This document shows positions 8,351 through 16,683 of a stretch of 64,000 nt of DNA, in pieces (within the stretch, counting starts at the first letter, position 1; the number at the start of each line of letters is the position of its first letter). Below the pieces are notes generated by a model. It ran no database searches. It was not told the origin of the DNA and worked only from the letters and a program-made list of their open reading frames with translations. Source of the stretch: Opitutales bacterium (GTDB lineage Bacteria > Verrucomicrobiota > Verrucomicrobiia > Opitutales > JABSRG01); NCBI GenBank assembly GCA_028280845.1, contig JANQKZ010000024.1:1-64000 (forward strand), written 5' to 3'. The translations under genes were made by a program, and so were the position numbers.

Positions 8351-8379
8351 AACCCCGGGGATCTCCCCCGGGGTTTTTT
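8351..8379 (+). terminator. Rho-independent terminator after the FecR-domain gene
   Basis: AACCCCGGGG (8351-8360) pairs with CCCCGGGGTT (8366-8375) around ATCTC, followed by T6 (8374-8379). Confidence 0.93.
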
Positions 8380-8390
8380 CTTTCCCTCTC

Positions 8391-8598
8391 GTCATTGCAA
8401 GGAGCCCAACGCTCCCTTGTCATTGCGAGGAGCAACCGCGACGAAGCAATCCCCCAGCCCGCAGAGTCTCCGCACCCGTAGGACCACAACCCCCTGAATC
8501 AAAGCCAAGCACCACCGACAAGGAACAAAAAACGAAAAACTCCGGACCACGCCTCCCACCCCTTTGTCATTGCGAGCAACGCTAGCGACGCAGCAATC
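8391..8598. repeat. Composite TCATTGCGAG repeat upstream of the DMT gene
   Basis: Copies of a dispersed element of the form TCATTGCGAGGA...GACGAAGCAATCC occur at about 8419-8453 and 8564-8598, with a truncated copy at 8391-8418. The stretch between them (CCCGCAG...CTCCGC...GACCAC) is also repeated downstream of the next gene. TCATTGCGAG/GCAATC arms are partly complementary, so each unit is an imperfect palindrome. The last copy ends 9 bp before the ATG at 8608. Confidence 0.8.
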
Positions 8599-8607
8599 CT
8601 CCGCCTC

Positions 8608-9483
8608 ATGCTCACCCCAAACCACAAGGGCCTCCTCGCCCTCCTCCTTGTTTCCTGCATCTGGGCCTTTTCCTTTGGATTGATCAAGACCTACCTGGCG
8701 GGCATCCCCGCGACCTTCCTCACCCTGTTGCGACTCGGGTTGGCCGTCCTCATCTTTCTACCCCTGCTCCGACTTCGCTCAGTCCCCAAGGGCTACCGGT
8801 TGAAGTTCATGACTTTGGGGGCAATCCAGTATGGCTTGATGTACCTTCTGCTCTTTCAAGCCTTCAACTACCTGAAGGCCTACGAGGTCGTCCTCTTCAC
8901 CCTCCTCACCCCGCTCTATATTGAACTGGCTGCCGACTTACAGAGCAAACGGTGGTCAAGCCTACGCCTGGTATCCGTCATCCTGGCCATATTGGGCGCG
9001 GCCGTCATCAAAGCAGAGGAGATAGACAGCAGTCAGTGGTGGATGGGGTTCCTCATCATGCAAGGCGCTAACCTCTGCTTCGGGCTGGGCCAATTGGCAT
9101 ATCGAAATCTACGTAAAAGAGCGGCGATCACCCGGGATCACCAGATCTATGCCCTTCCTTTTCTAGGAGCGTTCATCTTTGCCTCGTCCATCCAAGCCCT
9201 GTTAACACTTCCTGATTTCTCTCTCGATGTCAGCATTTCAGGCCAGCAATTCTTCGTTATCCTTTATCTGGGCGCTATCGCTTCCGGCCTGGGCTTTTTC
9301 CTCTGGAACTGGGGAGCCGCCCGGGTCCACTCAACCTCCTTGCTCGCCGTCATGAACAACGCCTCTATCCCCCTCGGCGTCATCGTATCGATCACCGTCT
9401 TTGGGGAATCTGCCGATATCCCTCGCCTCGTCCTCGGCTCCGCCATCATGCTCCTCTCCCTCTTCCTCGCTACCCGCAAATAA
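8608..9483 (+). CDS. EamA/DMT-superfamily transporter
   Basis: 291 residues, about ten hydrophobic segments, the usual size of EamA (drug/metabolite) exporters with two five-helix repeats. The first repeat starts LLALLLVSCIWAFSFGLIK, a common form of the family's N-terminal helix. The second repeat shows GLGQLAYRNL and a terminal LGVIVSITVFGE, matching the conserved 'P.....l..l.lGE' end. Substrate cannot be told. The gene is bracketed on both sides by the same composite TCATTGCGAG repeat in the same order, and has no partner in an operon. Confidence 0.88.
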   Translation: MLTPNHKGLLALLLVSCIWAFSFGLIKTYLAGIPATFLTLLRLGLAVLIFLPLLRLRSVPKGYRLKFMTLGAIQYGLMYLLLFQAFNYLKAYEVVLFTLLTPLYIELAADLQSKRWSSLRLVSVILAILGAAVIKAEEIDSSQWWMGFLIMQGANLCFGLGQLAYRNLRKRAAITRDHQIYALPFLGAFIFASSIQALLTLPDFSLDVSISGQQFFVILYLGAIASGLGFFLWNWGAARVHSTSLLAVMNNASIPLGVIVSITVFGESADIPRLVLGSAIMLLSLFLATRK

Positions 9484-9498
9484 CCGCATCCCTTCCTC

Positions 9499-9610
9499 GT
9501 TATTGCGAAGAACGCTAGTGACGAAGCAATCTCCCATCCCGCAGGGCCTCCGCTCGCGAAAGACCACCACTTTTGTCAGTGCGAGGAACAGCCGTGACGA
9601 AGCAATCCTC
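9499..9610. repeat. Composite TCATTGCGAG repeat downstream of the DMT gene
   Basis: Units at about 9499-9532 and 9573-9610 (TTATTGCGAAGAA...GACGAAGCAATCT and GTCAGTGCGAGGA...GACGAAGCAATCC) repeat the upstream composite, including the CCCGCAG...CTCCGC...GACCAC spacer, in direct orientation. Confidence 0.8.
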
Positions 9611-9666
9611 CTCCATCCGCATCTTCCTCTTAACACCATTCGCCAGAACCCAATCCGAGCCCCCAC

Positions 9667-11532
9667 CTACATAGTAATACGAACGGCGAGTGAGTATTGC
9701 CGCCCCCGCCCCGGCACGCCCGGCACCTCCTCAAAATCCACATCCCACAAATTATCCACGCCCGCTACAACGGAGGACGTTCCCCGTGGATTGATCCGCA
9801 CAACCAGGGACAACTGGGTGAAAAAGGCGCTATCGCTTCCATTCCGCAATGTATTCGCTTCCTGGATACGCCATTCATTATCTGCTCGAACCTCGTATCG
9901 ATCCCAGAGGGTGCTCACCAGGCTGAACACTGCCCGATGCTCAGGAAAATTGAGGGCATAAAAACTGGCATCCACACCAGCTCGCCCGTAGTCCGCTGAT
10001 TTCGCCAGATAGGCGTAGGCCAGCTGCAACTCAACCGCATCCAGCTTCCACCCCCCTTGCAACTCTACCCCTGCGGTATCGATATTCACATTCTCCGCAA
10101 AACGGGAGGCAAAGGGGGTCACCCCGCTATCAAAGACCCAGTCGACCAGGTCCTGGTCGATCCGATAAAACACCAGACCTCGGTAATAGGCCGCCCCGCG
10201 CAACCACTCCATCCCTACTTCAACGTTATGGCTGCGTTCTCGGTCCAGAAGCGGATTCCCTCGAAACAGTCCACCATTCGGGTTGGACCCGATCGCCGTG
10301 TAACCCGGGACCTGGGTACTTCCCGCATAGCCAATCCGCCAATTCAGGGGATCCCCCTGAAGTTCAAACTGGCCATCTACCTGGGCAATTCCGGAGAAAG
10401 CCGACCCATCACGATCCGTCCAATCGAGAACGCCGCCCACACGTACCTGGATCGGTCCCAGGGAACCCGTATCCACTGCGAGTCGCGGCACGACGGCCAA
10501 CCGCGCATAGGTCCGAGAGTCAAACCCGGCGAAGGTCAAGGAGGTCGAGTCGATAGCATCTACACTCATCTGAGCCGAGTAATCCCATCGAATCGAATCC
10601 ACCTCCAGAGATCCATCAATCCCGGCTCCCCATACCTCTGTCGTGTGTTCAAAAGGATTAAACAAGCCGGGCCGGGTAATATCGAACTCATAGTCGTCTT
10701 CGTTTCGACGGTAAAACGCGGAAGCCGTAAACGTTCCATTTGCCAGTTGCTGGACATGATTGATTTGCACCAGGGTCGTTCTCAGATCTTCACTCTCGAT
10801 CCCGGGAGACCCCACCAGGTCGTGAAGGGGCTGCAAGGCGTACAAATAAGGCCATTGAAAATACTTCTCCTGGTGCCCCACCAGGATATCCGTTTGCCGG
10901 GATTCTCCCACCGCCTGGAGACGAACTGTTCCTCGCTTAAACTCATGATCCCCGAAATCACGGGTTCCATTGCTCTCCGATCGTGCAAGCTCGGCATCCA
11001 CCCCCCAGATCGTCTGATCGTTTTTGCCAGTATACGCACCATAAATTTGCTGGAGGTTCATCCCGTTGTTGCCAAAAGCAAGGGCCACTTCCCCTCCAGT
11101 TTGAATCGGACGAAAACCATATTGGACCGTGCCCACCGTGCTGTTGAACCCAAACAGGCTATTCTCCAAACCGGTATAGACATCCACCCCGTTCAGCATA
11201 CGGGTCGCGACGGGAATCTCAGCAAAGTAGTGCCCTGTTTGCGGGTCCATTAACGTAACCGCACCCAGCCGAAATCCCGTATTCTCAAATATCCCTCCAC
11301 GGATGGCCACATCCCCCTGAATTTCAGCCATGTTCCGGCCTTGCACATCCACCTCCGGCTCATAGCGCAAGGAAGACACCGGCGCAGAAAACGTGCCTTG
11401 CCCATCCTCGATCGCCACGCGCCACCCAATGACCTCCACCGTGTCCAGATCCTTCCCCTCCTGGCCAAAGCCTGAAAACCCAAGAATCACGGCGGATGTT
11501 AGAAAGCTAATCCATTTCAATCTGCTAAGCAT
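9667..11532 (-). CDS. TonB-dependent outer-membrane receptor
   Basis: About 621 residues from the ATG at 11532; an upstream in-frame TTG at 11568 is less likely. The N-terminus is a signal peptide (MLSRLKWISFLTSAVILGFS). A plug domain follows: DLDTVEVIGW (TonB-box-like region), DVQGRNMAEIQGDVAIRGG, the 'R.GI' motif, GVDVYTGLENSLFG. The rest is an alternating-polarity 22-strand beta-barrel. The C-terminus (RQYSLAVRITM) ends in Met rather than the usual Phe or Trp. Length is typical of BtuB-like vitamin or siderophore receptors; the ligand cannot be inferred. No TonB, ExbB or binding-protein gene is adjacent, and the nearest Exb genes are 40 kb away. Confidence 0.88.
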   Translation of the reverse strand: MLSRLKWISFLTSAVILGFSGFGQEGKDLDTVEVIGWRVAIEDGQGTFSAPVSSLRYEPEVDVQGRNMAEIQGDVAIRGGIFENTGFRLGAVTLMDPQTGHYFAEIPVATRMLNGVDVYTGLENSLFGFNSTVGTVQYGFRPIQTGGEVALAFGNNGMNLQQIYGAYTGKNDQTIWGVDAELARSESNGTRDFGDHEFKRGTVRLQAVGESRQTDILVGHQEKYFQWPYLYALQPLHDLVGSPGIESEDLRTTLVQINHVQQLANGTFTASAFYRRNEDDYEFDITRPGLFNPFEHTTEVWGAGIDGSLEVDSIRWDYSAQMSVDAIDSTSLTFAGFDSRTYARLAVVPRLAVDTGSLGPIQVRVGGVLDWTDRDGSAFSGIAQVDGQFELQGDPLNWRIGYAGSTQVPGYTAIGSNPNGGLFRGNPLLDRERSHNVEVGMEWLRGAAYYRGLVFYRIDQDLVDWVFDSGVTPFASRFAENVNIDTAGVELQGGWKLDAVELQLAYAYLAKSADYGRAGVDASFYALNFPEHRAVFSLVSTLWDRYEVRADNEWRIQEANTLRNGSDSAFFTQLSLVVRINPRGTSSVVAGVDNLWDVDFEEVPGVPGRGRQYSLAVRITM

Positions 11533-11722
11533 CCCCTTTGCATAGCCCTTCCTGGCATCAAAGATCAATTGTTAAATTTTTTAGACATCTCTTTAACAAT
11601 CCGTCGGTCCGCCAAAGCAAGCTCAGTAAAAACCAGTCACCCACCCGCAGGGCCCGTTACTCCCTGACTCGGCGTAGCCGAAGGCGAAGACGGTCGCAAC
11701 GCGGCTGGCCGACCCGACCACC

Positions 11723-14050
11723 TTACTCCTCTTCTACATGCTGCAACTGCTCGATAGACCCCTTATTCCCAATCACATACAGCACATCTCCTTGCTTGAG
11801 GATCTCCTCTGCCGAGGGTGCCGTCAGCCGTTCATCTCCGCGTTGAATGCCCAGTACATTGACCCCGTATTTCCGACGCAAATCGGCTCCGGCCAGCGAC
11901 TCCCCCACCAACTCAGAATTCGGCTGCAGATAGATCGTTTCGATGGCAAAGGTACGTCGCTGGGCAGGCCGAGTGAGCCCTTTGCCAAACTTGGCCATTA
12001 CTTCACGAGCCTTCTGGGTCTGGCCCTCTCCACCGAAGACGTATAGGCGATCCCCTTGAAAAAGCGGAGTATTGGGAGAGGGATCATAAAAAACCTCATC
12101 CTCCCGGCCCACACCTACGATGGACACCCCGGCGCGCTCACGGAGCTGTAGATCCTGGATTGTTCGCCCGGAGCAGGTATCCGGAATCACCAGGGAGCTC
12201 ACCTGGACGGACCATGGGTATTTTTGAGCAATTTCTTTCATGGCCTGCTCACGGCGCTCTTCTGATTGGCTCTGCAATTCCTCCGTTACACTTTCCATAA
12301 ACATCAATTCCAGTCGGCTGTTGACCTGGATCATCCGTTTCCAGAACAGGATCGAAGCCAGGACCAGGATGAGTACAAACACGATGAGCATCGATCCCTT
12401 GGGGAAGAAATTGGCCGCCAGCGAAAAATAGAGCCCACCCACCGGGAGGACGACCAGCGCAGTCATGAGCAGGTTGATCAGGTTGCTCAAGCGCCCCCGC
12501 AAATACTGCTCAACAATGTGGGAGGGCAGAGCGCCTTCGATCGTCAATAAAATCACTGCATTGATATTGCGCAGAATCGAGATGATGAAGGGAAGGCTGG
12601 CAGCCGCAGCCAACAGCCAAATCCCACCCTGCAGGAGCCATTCATAATCGGCCAGGGTTTCCTGTTTTTGCACAAAATTGGCAAGCAGGGATGAAATCAA
12701 CATTACCCCACTTAACAGGAACAAATACCCAAGGATCTGCAGGATGGGCCGCCGGACCAGCTTAAAGATAGCATTGCGATCCAGGCTCTGTTTCACCTGC
12801 TCCAGAATACGTGTGTAAAAGGACCCGGCTAGCAGAATCGGTGCCGGTGTTGCCTGCTGAAGCTTATCATAAAGCGCCACACTTCTGCTCGCGAGGATGG
12901 GTGTCGTGAGGATCGTAATCAATGCCACGCCTACCGCTACATTCATGATGGGAGCATCGGTCACGCCTAAATGCATGCCCAAAGCCGCAATGATAAAGCT
13001 AAACTCCCCGATTTGTGACTTCACCACCGCTGCCCGAAAAGAGGAACCCGGATTCTCGCCACTGAGAAATAATCCCAGCCAGCAGGAAGCAACTTTCCCC
13101 ACAATGACGAGAAGGGACAGAGCCACGACCGGCAACCAGTTATCGAGAATGGCGCTCGGGTCCACCAGCATCCCTATCGACACAAAAAAGACCGCCCCAA
13201 ATAAACTGCGCATCGGCTCGATGCTGTGTTCTATTTGCCGGACTAAGCGCGTTTGCGAAAGGATAGATCCGGCCAGAAACGCCCCTAAGGCCAGGGAGAA
13301 ATCAAAGCGCTGCCCCAGCAGGCCCAAGCCGAGAGAAAACCCCACACTGGTCAGGACCACCAGGTCCAACTTCCCCAGATCCTCCAGGATTTCCAACAGC
13401 TTCGGGGCCAGCAACTTCCCGATGTAATAAACACAGACCACAAACACCGCCACCCCGGCCGTGGTCAGCCAGACGAGGTCGATTTCCAGGGAGTTGGTCA
13501 CGGAAACCCCGGACAGGAGGACGAGCAGCAGCACCGCAAGGATGTCCTCAAAAATCAGAATCCCAATCGCCAGTTGCGCGCGTGGCAATTTGAGCTCCCC
13601 CCGCTCCTGTAAGACCGAAAGCGTCACCATCGACGAACTGATCGACAGCAGCGCCCCCAGGAATAAGCCATCCATAACCCCCCATTTCAGCAGAACCGCC
13701 GCCTGCAGCCCGACCACCATCATGACAATGGTCTGGATCACCAGCGAGGCCAGCGAGGGCATGAACAGCTTTTGCAGTTTCTTGAGGTCAAACTCCAACC
13801 CGATGTAAAAGATCAGGAAAATCACCCCGAGCTCAGCCAGCGACTGGATCGCCGCAAAATCGGTAATGAGCCCCCCTCCGGGAAACAGATTGGGACCAAT
13901 CAGAAAGCCGGCTAGTATATAACCCAGAATGCTGGGCAATTTTAACCGGTTGAACAGAATGCTGACCCCCACCGCGCACACCACCACGACCCCAAGATCT
14001 TGAATAATGGCGTGTTCCTGAACGCCGAGTATGATTCCAATTTCAGCCAT
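11723..14050 (-). CDS. CPA2-family cation:proton antiporter with two RCK_C domains
   Basis: 775 residues. Residues about 1-400 form the Na+/H+-exchanger domain with about 12-13 helices and CPA2 hallmarks: LPSILGYILAGFLIGP, FYIGLEFDL, GILIFEDILAV (the conserved acidic pair region) and GQRFDFSLALGAFLAG. Residues about 430-590 add about four more membrane segments. The cytoplasmic end carries two RCK_C/TrkA_C domains (about 615-690 and 700-775; VSIVGVGREDEVFYDP, then VNVLGIQRGDERL). There is no RCK_N NAD-binding domain as in KefB/KefC. Predicted to exchange K+ or Na+ for protons at the inner membrane, gated through ligand binding to the RCK_C domains. Confidence 0.85.
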   Translation of the reverse strand: MAEIGIILGVQEHAIIQDLGVVVVCAVGVSILFNRLKLPSILGYILAGFLIGPNLFPGGGLITDFAAIQSLAELGVIFLIFYIGLEFDLKKLQKLFMPSLASLVIQTIVMMVVGLQAAVLLKWGVMDGLFLGALLSISSSMVTLSVLQERGELKLPRAQLAIGILIFEDILAVLLLVLLSGVSVTNSLEIDLVWLTTAGVAVFVVCVYYIGKLLAPKLLEILEDLGKLDLVVLTSVGFSLGLGLLGQRFDFSLALGAFLAGSILSQTRLVRQIEHSIEPMRSLFGAVFFVSIGMLVDPSAILDNWLPVVALSLLVIVGKVASCWLGLFLSGENPGSSFRAAVVKSQIGEFSFIIAALGMHLGVTDAPIMNVAVGVALITILTTPILASRSVALYDKLQQATPAPILLAGSFYTRILEQVKQSLDRNAIFKLVRRPILQILGYLFLLSGVMLISSLLANFVQKQETLADYEWLLQGGIWLLAAAASLPFIISILRNINAVILLTIEGALPSHIVEQYLRGRLSNLINLLMTALVVLPVGGLYFSLAANFFPKGSMLIVFVLILVLASILFWKRMIQVNSRLELMFMESVTEELQSQSEERREQAMKEIAQKYPWSVQVSSLVIPDTCSGRTIQDLQLRERAGVSIVGVGREDEVFYDPSPNTPLFQGDRLYVFGGEGQTQKAREVMAKFGKGLTRPAQRRTFAIETIYLQPNSELVGESLAGADLRRKYGVNVLGIQRGDERLTAPSAEEILKQGDVLYVIGNKGSIEQLQHVEEE

Positions 14051-14101
14051 TTTTCATCCATAAAATACCACGGGCGACGACCTTTGAAAGTAATTAAGTT
14101 T

Positions 14102-14130
14102 TTGACTTCCAGATATTTTCCAAATCATAT
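14102..14130 (+). promoter_or_regulatory. Candidate promoter of the mre cluster
   Basis: TTGACT (14102-14107), a 17-bp spacer and TCATAT (14125-14130) lie ahead of the mreB start at 14176. A TACAAT (14144-14149) downstream is an alternative -10 but lacks a matching -35. Moderate consensus match only. Confidence 0.4.
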
Positions 14131-14175
14131 TCGGTTTTTCTTGTACAATCAGCATCCAACCCTATAAGTAATATT

Positions 14176-15204
14176 GTGCTCGGGTTCCTTTCTAACGACA
14201 TCGGAATCGACCTGGGAACTGCGAACACCCTGGTTTTTGTCAAAGACAAGGGGATTGTCCTGCGGGAGCCCAGTGTCGTAGCCATTTACTCCTCCTCCAG
14301 GAAGGTGTGTGCCGTTGGCGAAGAAGCTAAAAAAATGCTGGGCCGGACCCCCGGCAACATCACCGCCATTCGTCCCATGAAGGACGGCGTGATTGCCGAC
14401 TTTGATATCACGGAGCAAATGCTCCGCTACTTCATCAATAAGGCGAATCCCCACTCCATCAATTTCAGTGGGCCCCGTGTGGTCGTCGCGGTTCCCAGCG
14501 GTATCACCGAAGTAGAACGCCGTGCCGTGAAAGATTCCGCCATTCGGGCTGGAGCACGGGATGTGATTCTTCTTGAAGAACCCATGGCTGCTGCAATCGG
14601 GGTGGGCCTGCCCATCGAGGAGCCCGCCGCAAACATGATTGTGGATATCGGGGGAGGTACCACCGAAGTCGCCATTATTTCCCTTGCTGGTGTCGTCTAC
14701 ACCAAGTCCATCCGCGTCGGCGGAGACGAGATTGATAACGCCATCATCAATTACATGAAGCGGGCCTACAACCTGATGGTAGGTGAACGCACCGCAGAGG
14801 ATATTAAAATCCGGGTCGGATCTGCCTTCCCTCTCGAGGAAGAAATCACCATGGAAGTGCGCGGACGGGATTCCGTTGCCGGCCTTCCCAAGACCATTCA
14901 GATTACTTCCCAGGAAATTCGCGAAGCCTTGTCCGATACGATGAGCTCCATCATCGAACTCGTCCGCAACGCACTTGAGCGATGCCCCCCTGAGCTTTCC
15001 GCAGACCTGGTCGACCGCGGGTTGGTCTTGGCCGGTGGTGGGGCTCAAATCCGGGGATTGGACCGGCTCATATCGGATTCCACCGGCTTGCCGGTCATCG
15101 TCGCTGATGATCCATTGAGCGCCGTCGCCAATGGAACCGGCCTCGTCCTTCAAGATCTTCCGTTTTTGTTAAAGGATATTCAGAGCTTCAAAAGCAGTAA
15201 CTAA
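14176..15204 (+). CDS. mreB: Rod-shape-determining protein MreB
   Basis: 342 residues, actin-like filament protein that directs lateral wall synthesis under the membrane. Phosphate-1 motif IGIDLGTANTLVFVKD near the N-terminus, phosphate-2 IVDIGGGTTEVAI around residue 155, and adenosine motif LVLAGGGAQIRGLD around residue 283 are all present. The amphipathic N-terminal LGFLSN fits membrane-binding MreB. The start is GTG at 14176; this gives the standard MLGFLSNDIG beginning, and no ATG is available in frame upstream. mreC begins 7 bp after its stop. Confidence 0.97.
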   Translation: MLGFLSNDIGIDLGTANTLVFVKDKGIVLREPSVVAIYSSSRKVCAVGEEAKKMLGRTPGNITAIRPMKDGVIADFDITEQMLRYFINKANPHSINFSGPRVVVAVPSGITEVERRAVKDSAIRAGARDVILLEEPMAAAIGVGLPIEEPAANMIVDIGGGTTEVAIISLAGVVYTKSIRVGGDEIDNAIINYMKRAYNLMVGERTAEDIKIRVGSAFPLEEEITMEVRGRDSVAGLPKTIQITSQEIREALSDTMSSIIELVRNALERCPPELSADLVDRGLVLAGGGAQIRGLDRLISDSTGLPVIVADDPLSAVANGTGLVLQDLPFLLKDIQSFKSSN

Positions 15205-15211
15205 TTAGGGC

Positions 15212-16081
15212 GTGTCTCGACCCGGACTGAATTTTTCTCAATTCAAACCCTTCCTCTACCTGGGGTGCTTTCTCGCCGGCTGGCTCTTTCTTCCCCCTGT
15301 TTTTAAGAACACGCTTCGGGATACGAGCTACGAATTCCAGGCTCCACTCTGGGTCGGCTCATCCCACCTCCGAGATGTGCAAACCACCCTCGACCTGCGT
15401 ACCCGGAGCAAAAATGAACTCATCGAAAGCGTTCGCGACCTCAGCCGGGAAAATGCGTTTTACCGCCAGGAACGGGCCAAACTCAATGAATACCAGGATT
15501 ATATCGGGCGCCTGGAAGGCCTGCTTAACCTCCCGAGCCTGCCCGAATACCGCTATGAGGTCGCCCGGGTGATCCGGCGAGATCTGACAGCCTGGTGGGA
15601 GCGACTCATCATTCGCAAGGGACGGGATTTTAATATCCCCGTTGGCGCAGCCGTCGTCTTTTCCGGGGGAGTCGTGGGTCGGGTAACCAAAGTCCATGCC
15701 TACACAAGTGATGTTGAGCTGGTCTCCTCTCCCCTCTTCCGCATGGCAGCTCGCTTCGAAAATGATCAGCGCCCCGCCACCTATCAGGGCCGCATCCATA
15801 ACTCCTTCGGCCAACCATTCGGCAAAGTGAGCGATGCCCCGCCAGATATTCAAGCCTCCTCCACCAGCCCGATCACCCTTGTCAGCACCGCCCTGGGGGG
15901 TACTTTCCCGTCCGGTATTCCGATTGGAACGGTCTATCGACTCAAGCCCGGAAGCGATGGTCTTTTCCAAACCGGACCCGTCGTTCTGGACAAGCGCCTG
16001 CTCACTATTCAGGAGGTCGCTATCCTCATCCCGTTGGACTCGGAACTCACCCCTGAAGACGAGGAAGCAGTCAGCCCATGA
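15212..16081 (+). CDS. mreC: Rod-shape-determining protein MreC
   Basis: 289 residues. One N-terminal membrane segment (about residues 13-30), then a coiled-coil region (about 60-100; NELIESVRDLSREN) and the beta-barrel domain typical of MreC (VARVIRRDLTAWWERLIIRKG, PVGAAVVFSGGVVGRVTKV). The periplasmic domain links MreB to PBP2 and stimulates wall synthesis. The GTG start at 15212 follows a TAGGG-like ribosome-binding site and lies 7 bp behind mreB; the stop overlaps mreD by four bases. A short acidic tail ends the protein. Confidence 0.92.
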   Translation: MSRPGLNFSQFKPFLYLGCFLAGWLFLPPVFKNTLRDTSYEFQAPLWVGSSHLRDVQTTLDLRTRSKNELIESVRDLSRENAFYRQERAKLNEYQDYIGRLEGLLNLPSLPEYRYEVARVIRRDLTAWWERLIIRKGRDFNIPVGAAVVFSGGVVGRVTKVHAYTSDVELVSSPLFRMAARFENDQRPATYQGRIHNSFGQPFGKVSDAPPDIQASSTSPITLVSTALGGTFPSGIPIGTVYRLKPGSDGLFQTGPVVLDKRLLTIQEVAILIPLDSELTPEDEEAVSP

Positions 16082-16605
16082 TGCTCAAACGCAGGATCCT
16101 CATCGTCCTGGTCTGCAACCTGGGATTCATCTTCCTCGTTCAACTGTTCAATCATGCTATGACGGGAACAAGCCTCGTCCTTTTCCCCTATGGCATTTTG
16201 GTCGTATTTGCGGCCATGAACCTCCGCTTCTCCCAAGGGCTTCTGATTGCCATTATAACGGGCCTATGGATGGAAGGCAGCTATCCATCCCCCTTTGGTT
16301 GGTTTCTCTTTCTCATGGTTTTGATCTTTGCCCTGGCCTCGAGACTACGACTCCGGCTTCACCGTGAAAACCGTGCGCATTCCCTCTTTCTTGGCCTTGG
16401 GCTCAACACCTTCATCTACCTGCTCTGCTGCCTGGTGCTGGGGCAGTGGTTGGTGACCTCTCCCCTTTATTGGCTGCGTGTCGCCGTAGACCTGCTCTAC
16501 TCTTCCCTCGTGATCGTGTTCATCTCCACCTGGTTCCTTGAATTCCAGGTCTCCCTCCTCCACCTCGTGGGGATCAATATCTACCAGGAAGAAATCGATA
16601 CCTGA
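16078..16605 (+). CDS. mreD: Rod-shape-determining protein MreD
   Basis: 175 residues, almost entirely hydrophobic with about five membrane segments, the usual size of MreD. Sequence alone is weakly conserved in this family, so the call leans on topology and position: it starts within the stop of mreC (ATGA) and is followed by the PBP2 gene, the standard mreBCD-mrdA order. GLWMEGSYPSPFGWFLFLM resembles the conserved central loop of MreD. Confidence 0.85.
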   Translation: MMLKRRILIVLVCNLGFIFLVQLFNHAMTGTSLVLFPYGILVVFAAMNLRFSQGLLIAIITGLWMEGSYPSPFGWFLFLMVLIFALASRLRLRLHRENRAHSLFLGLGLNTFIYLLCCLVLGQWLVTSPLYWLRVAVDLLYSSLVIVFISTWFLEFQVSLLHLVGINIYQEEIDT

Positions 16606-16645
16606 CCCAATTTTAAACAAAATCCAACCCAAATAGTCTAACCTA

Positions 16646-16680
16646 ACACCAGACACCAGACACCCGCATCCCGCATCCCG
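16646..16680. repeat. Five-unit heptamer array abutting the mrdA start
   Basis: Successive heptamers ACACCAG, ACACCAG, ACACCCG, CATCCCG and CATCCCG end 3 bp before the ATG at 16684, occupying the place where a ribosome-binding site is expected. No purine-rich Shine-Dalgarno sequence is visible. Confidence 0.85.
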
Positions 16681-16683
16681 CAA

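Noticed and set aside
10057-11253. 398-codon open frame antisense to the TonB-dependent receptor
   Set aside because: Long only because of the base composition of the receptor gene; no domain, signal or membrane segment is seen.
14149-15153. 334-codon open frame antisense to mreB
   Set aside because: mreB has all actin-family motifs; the antisense frame is a Gly/Asp/His-rich shadow.
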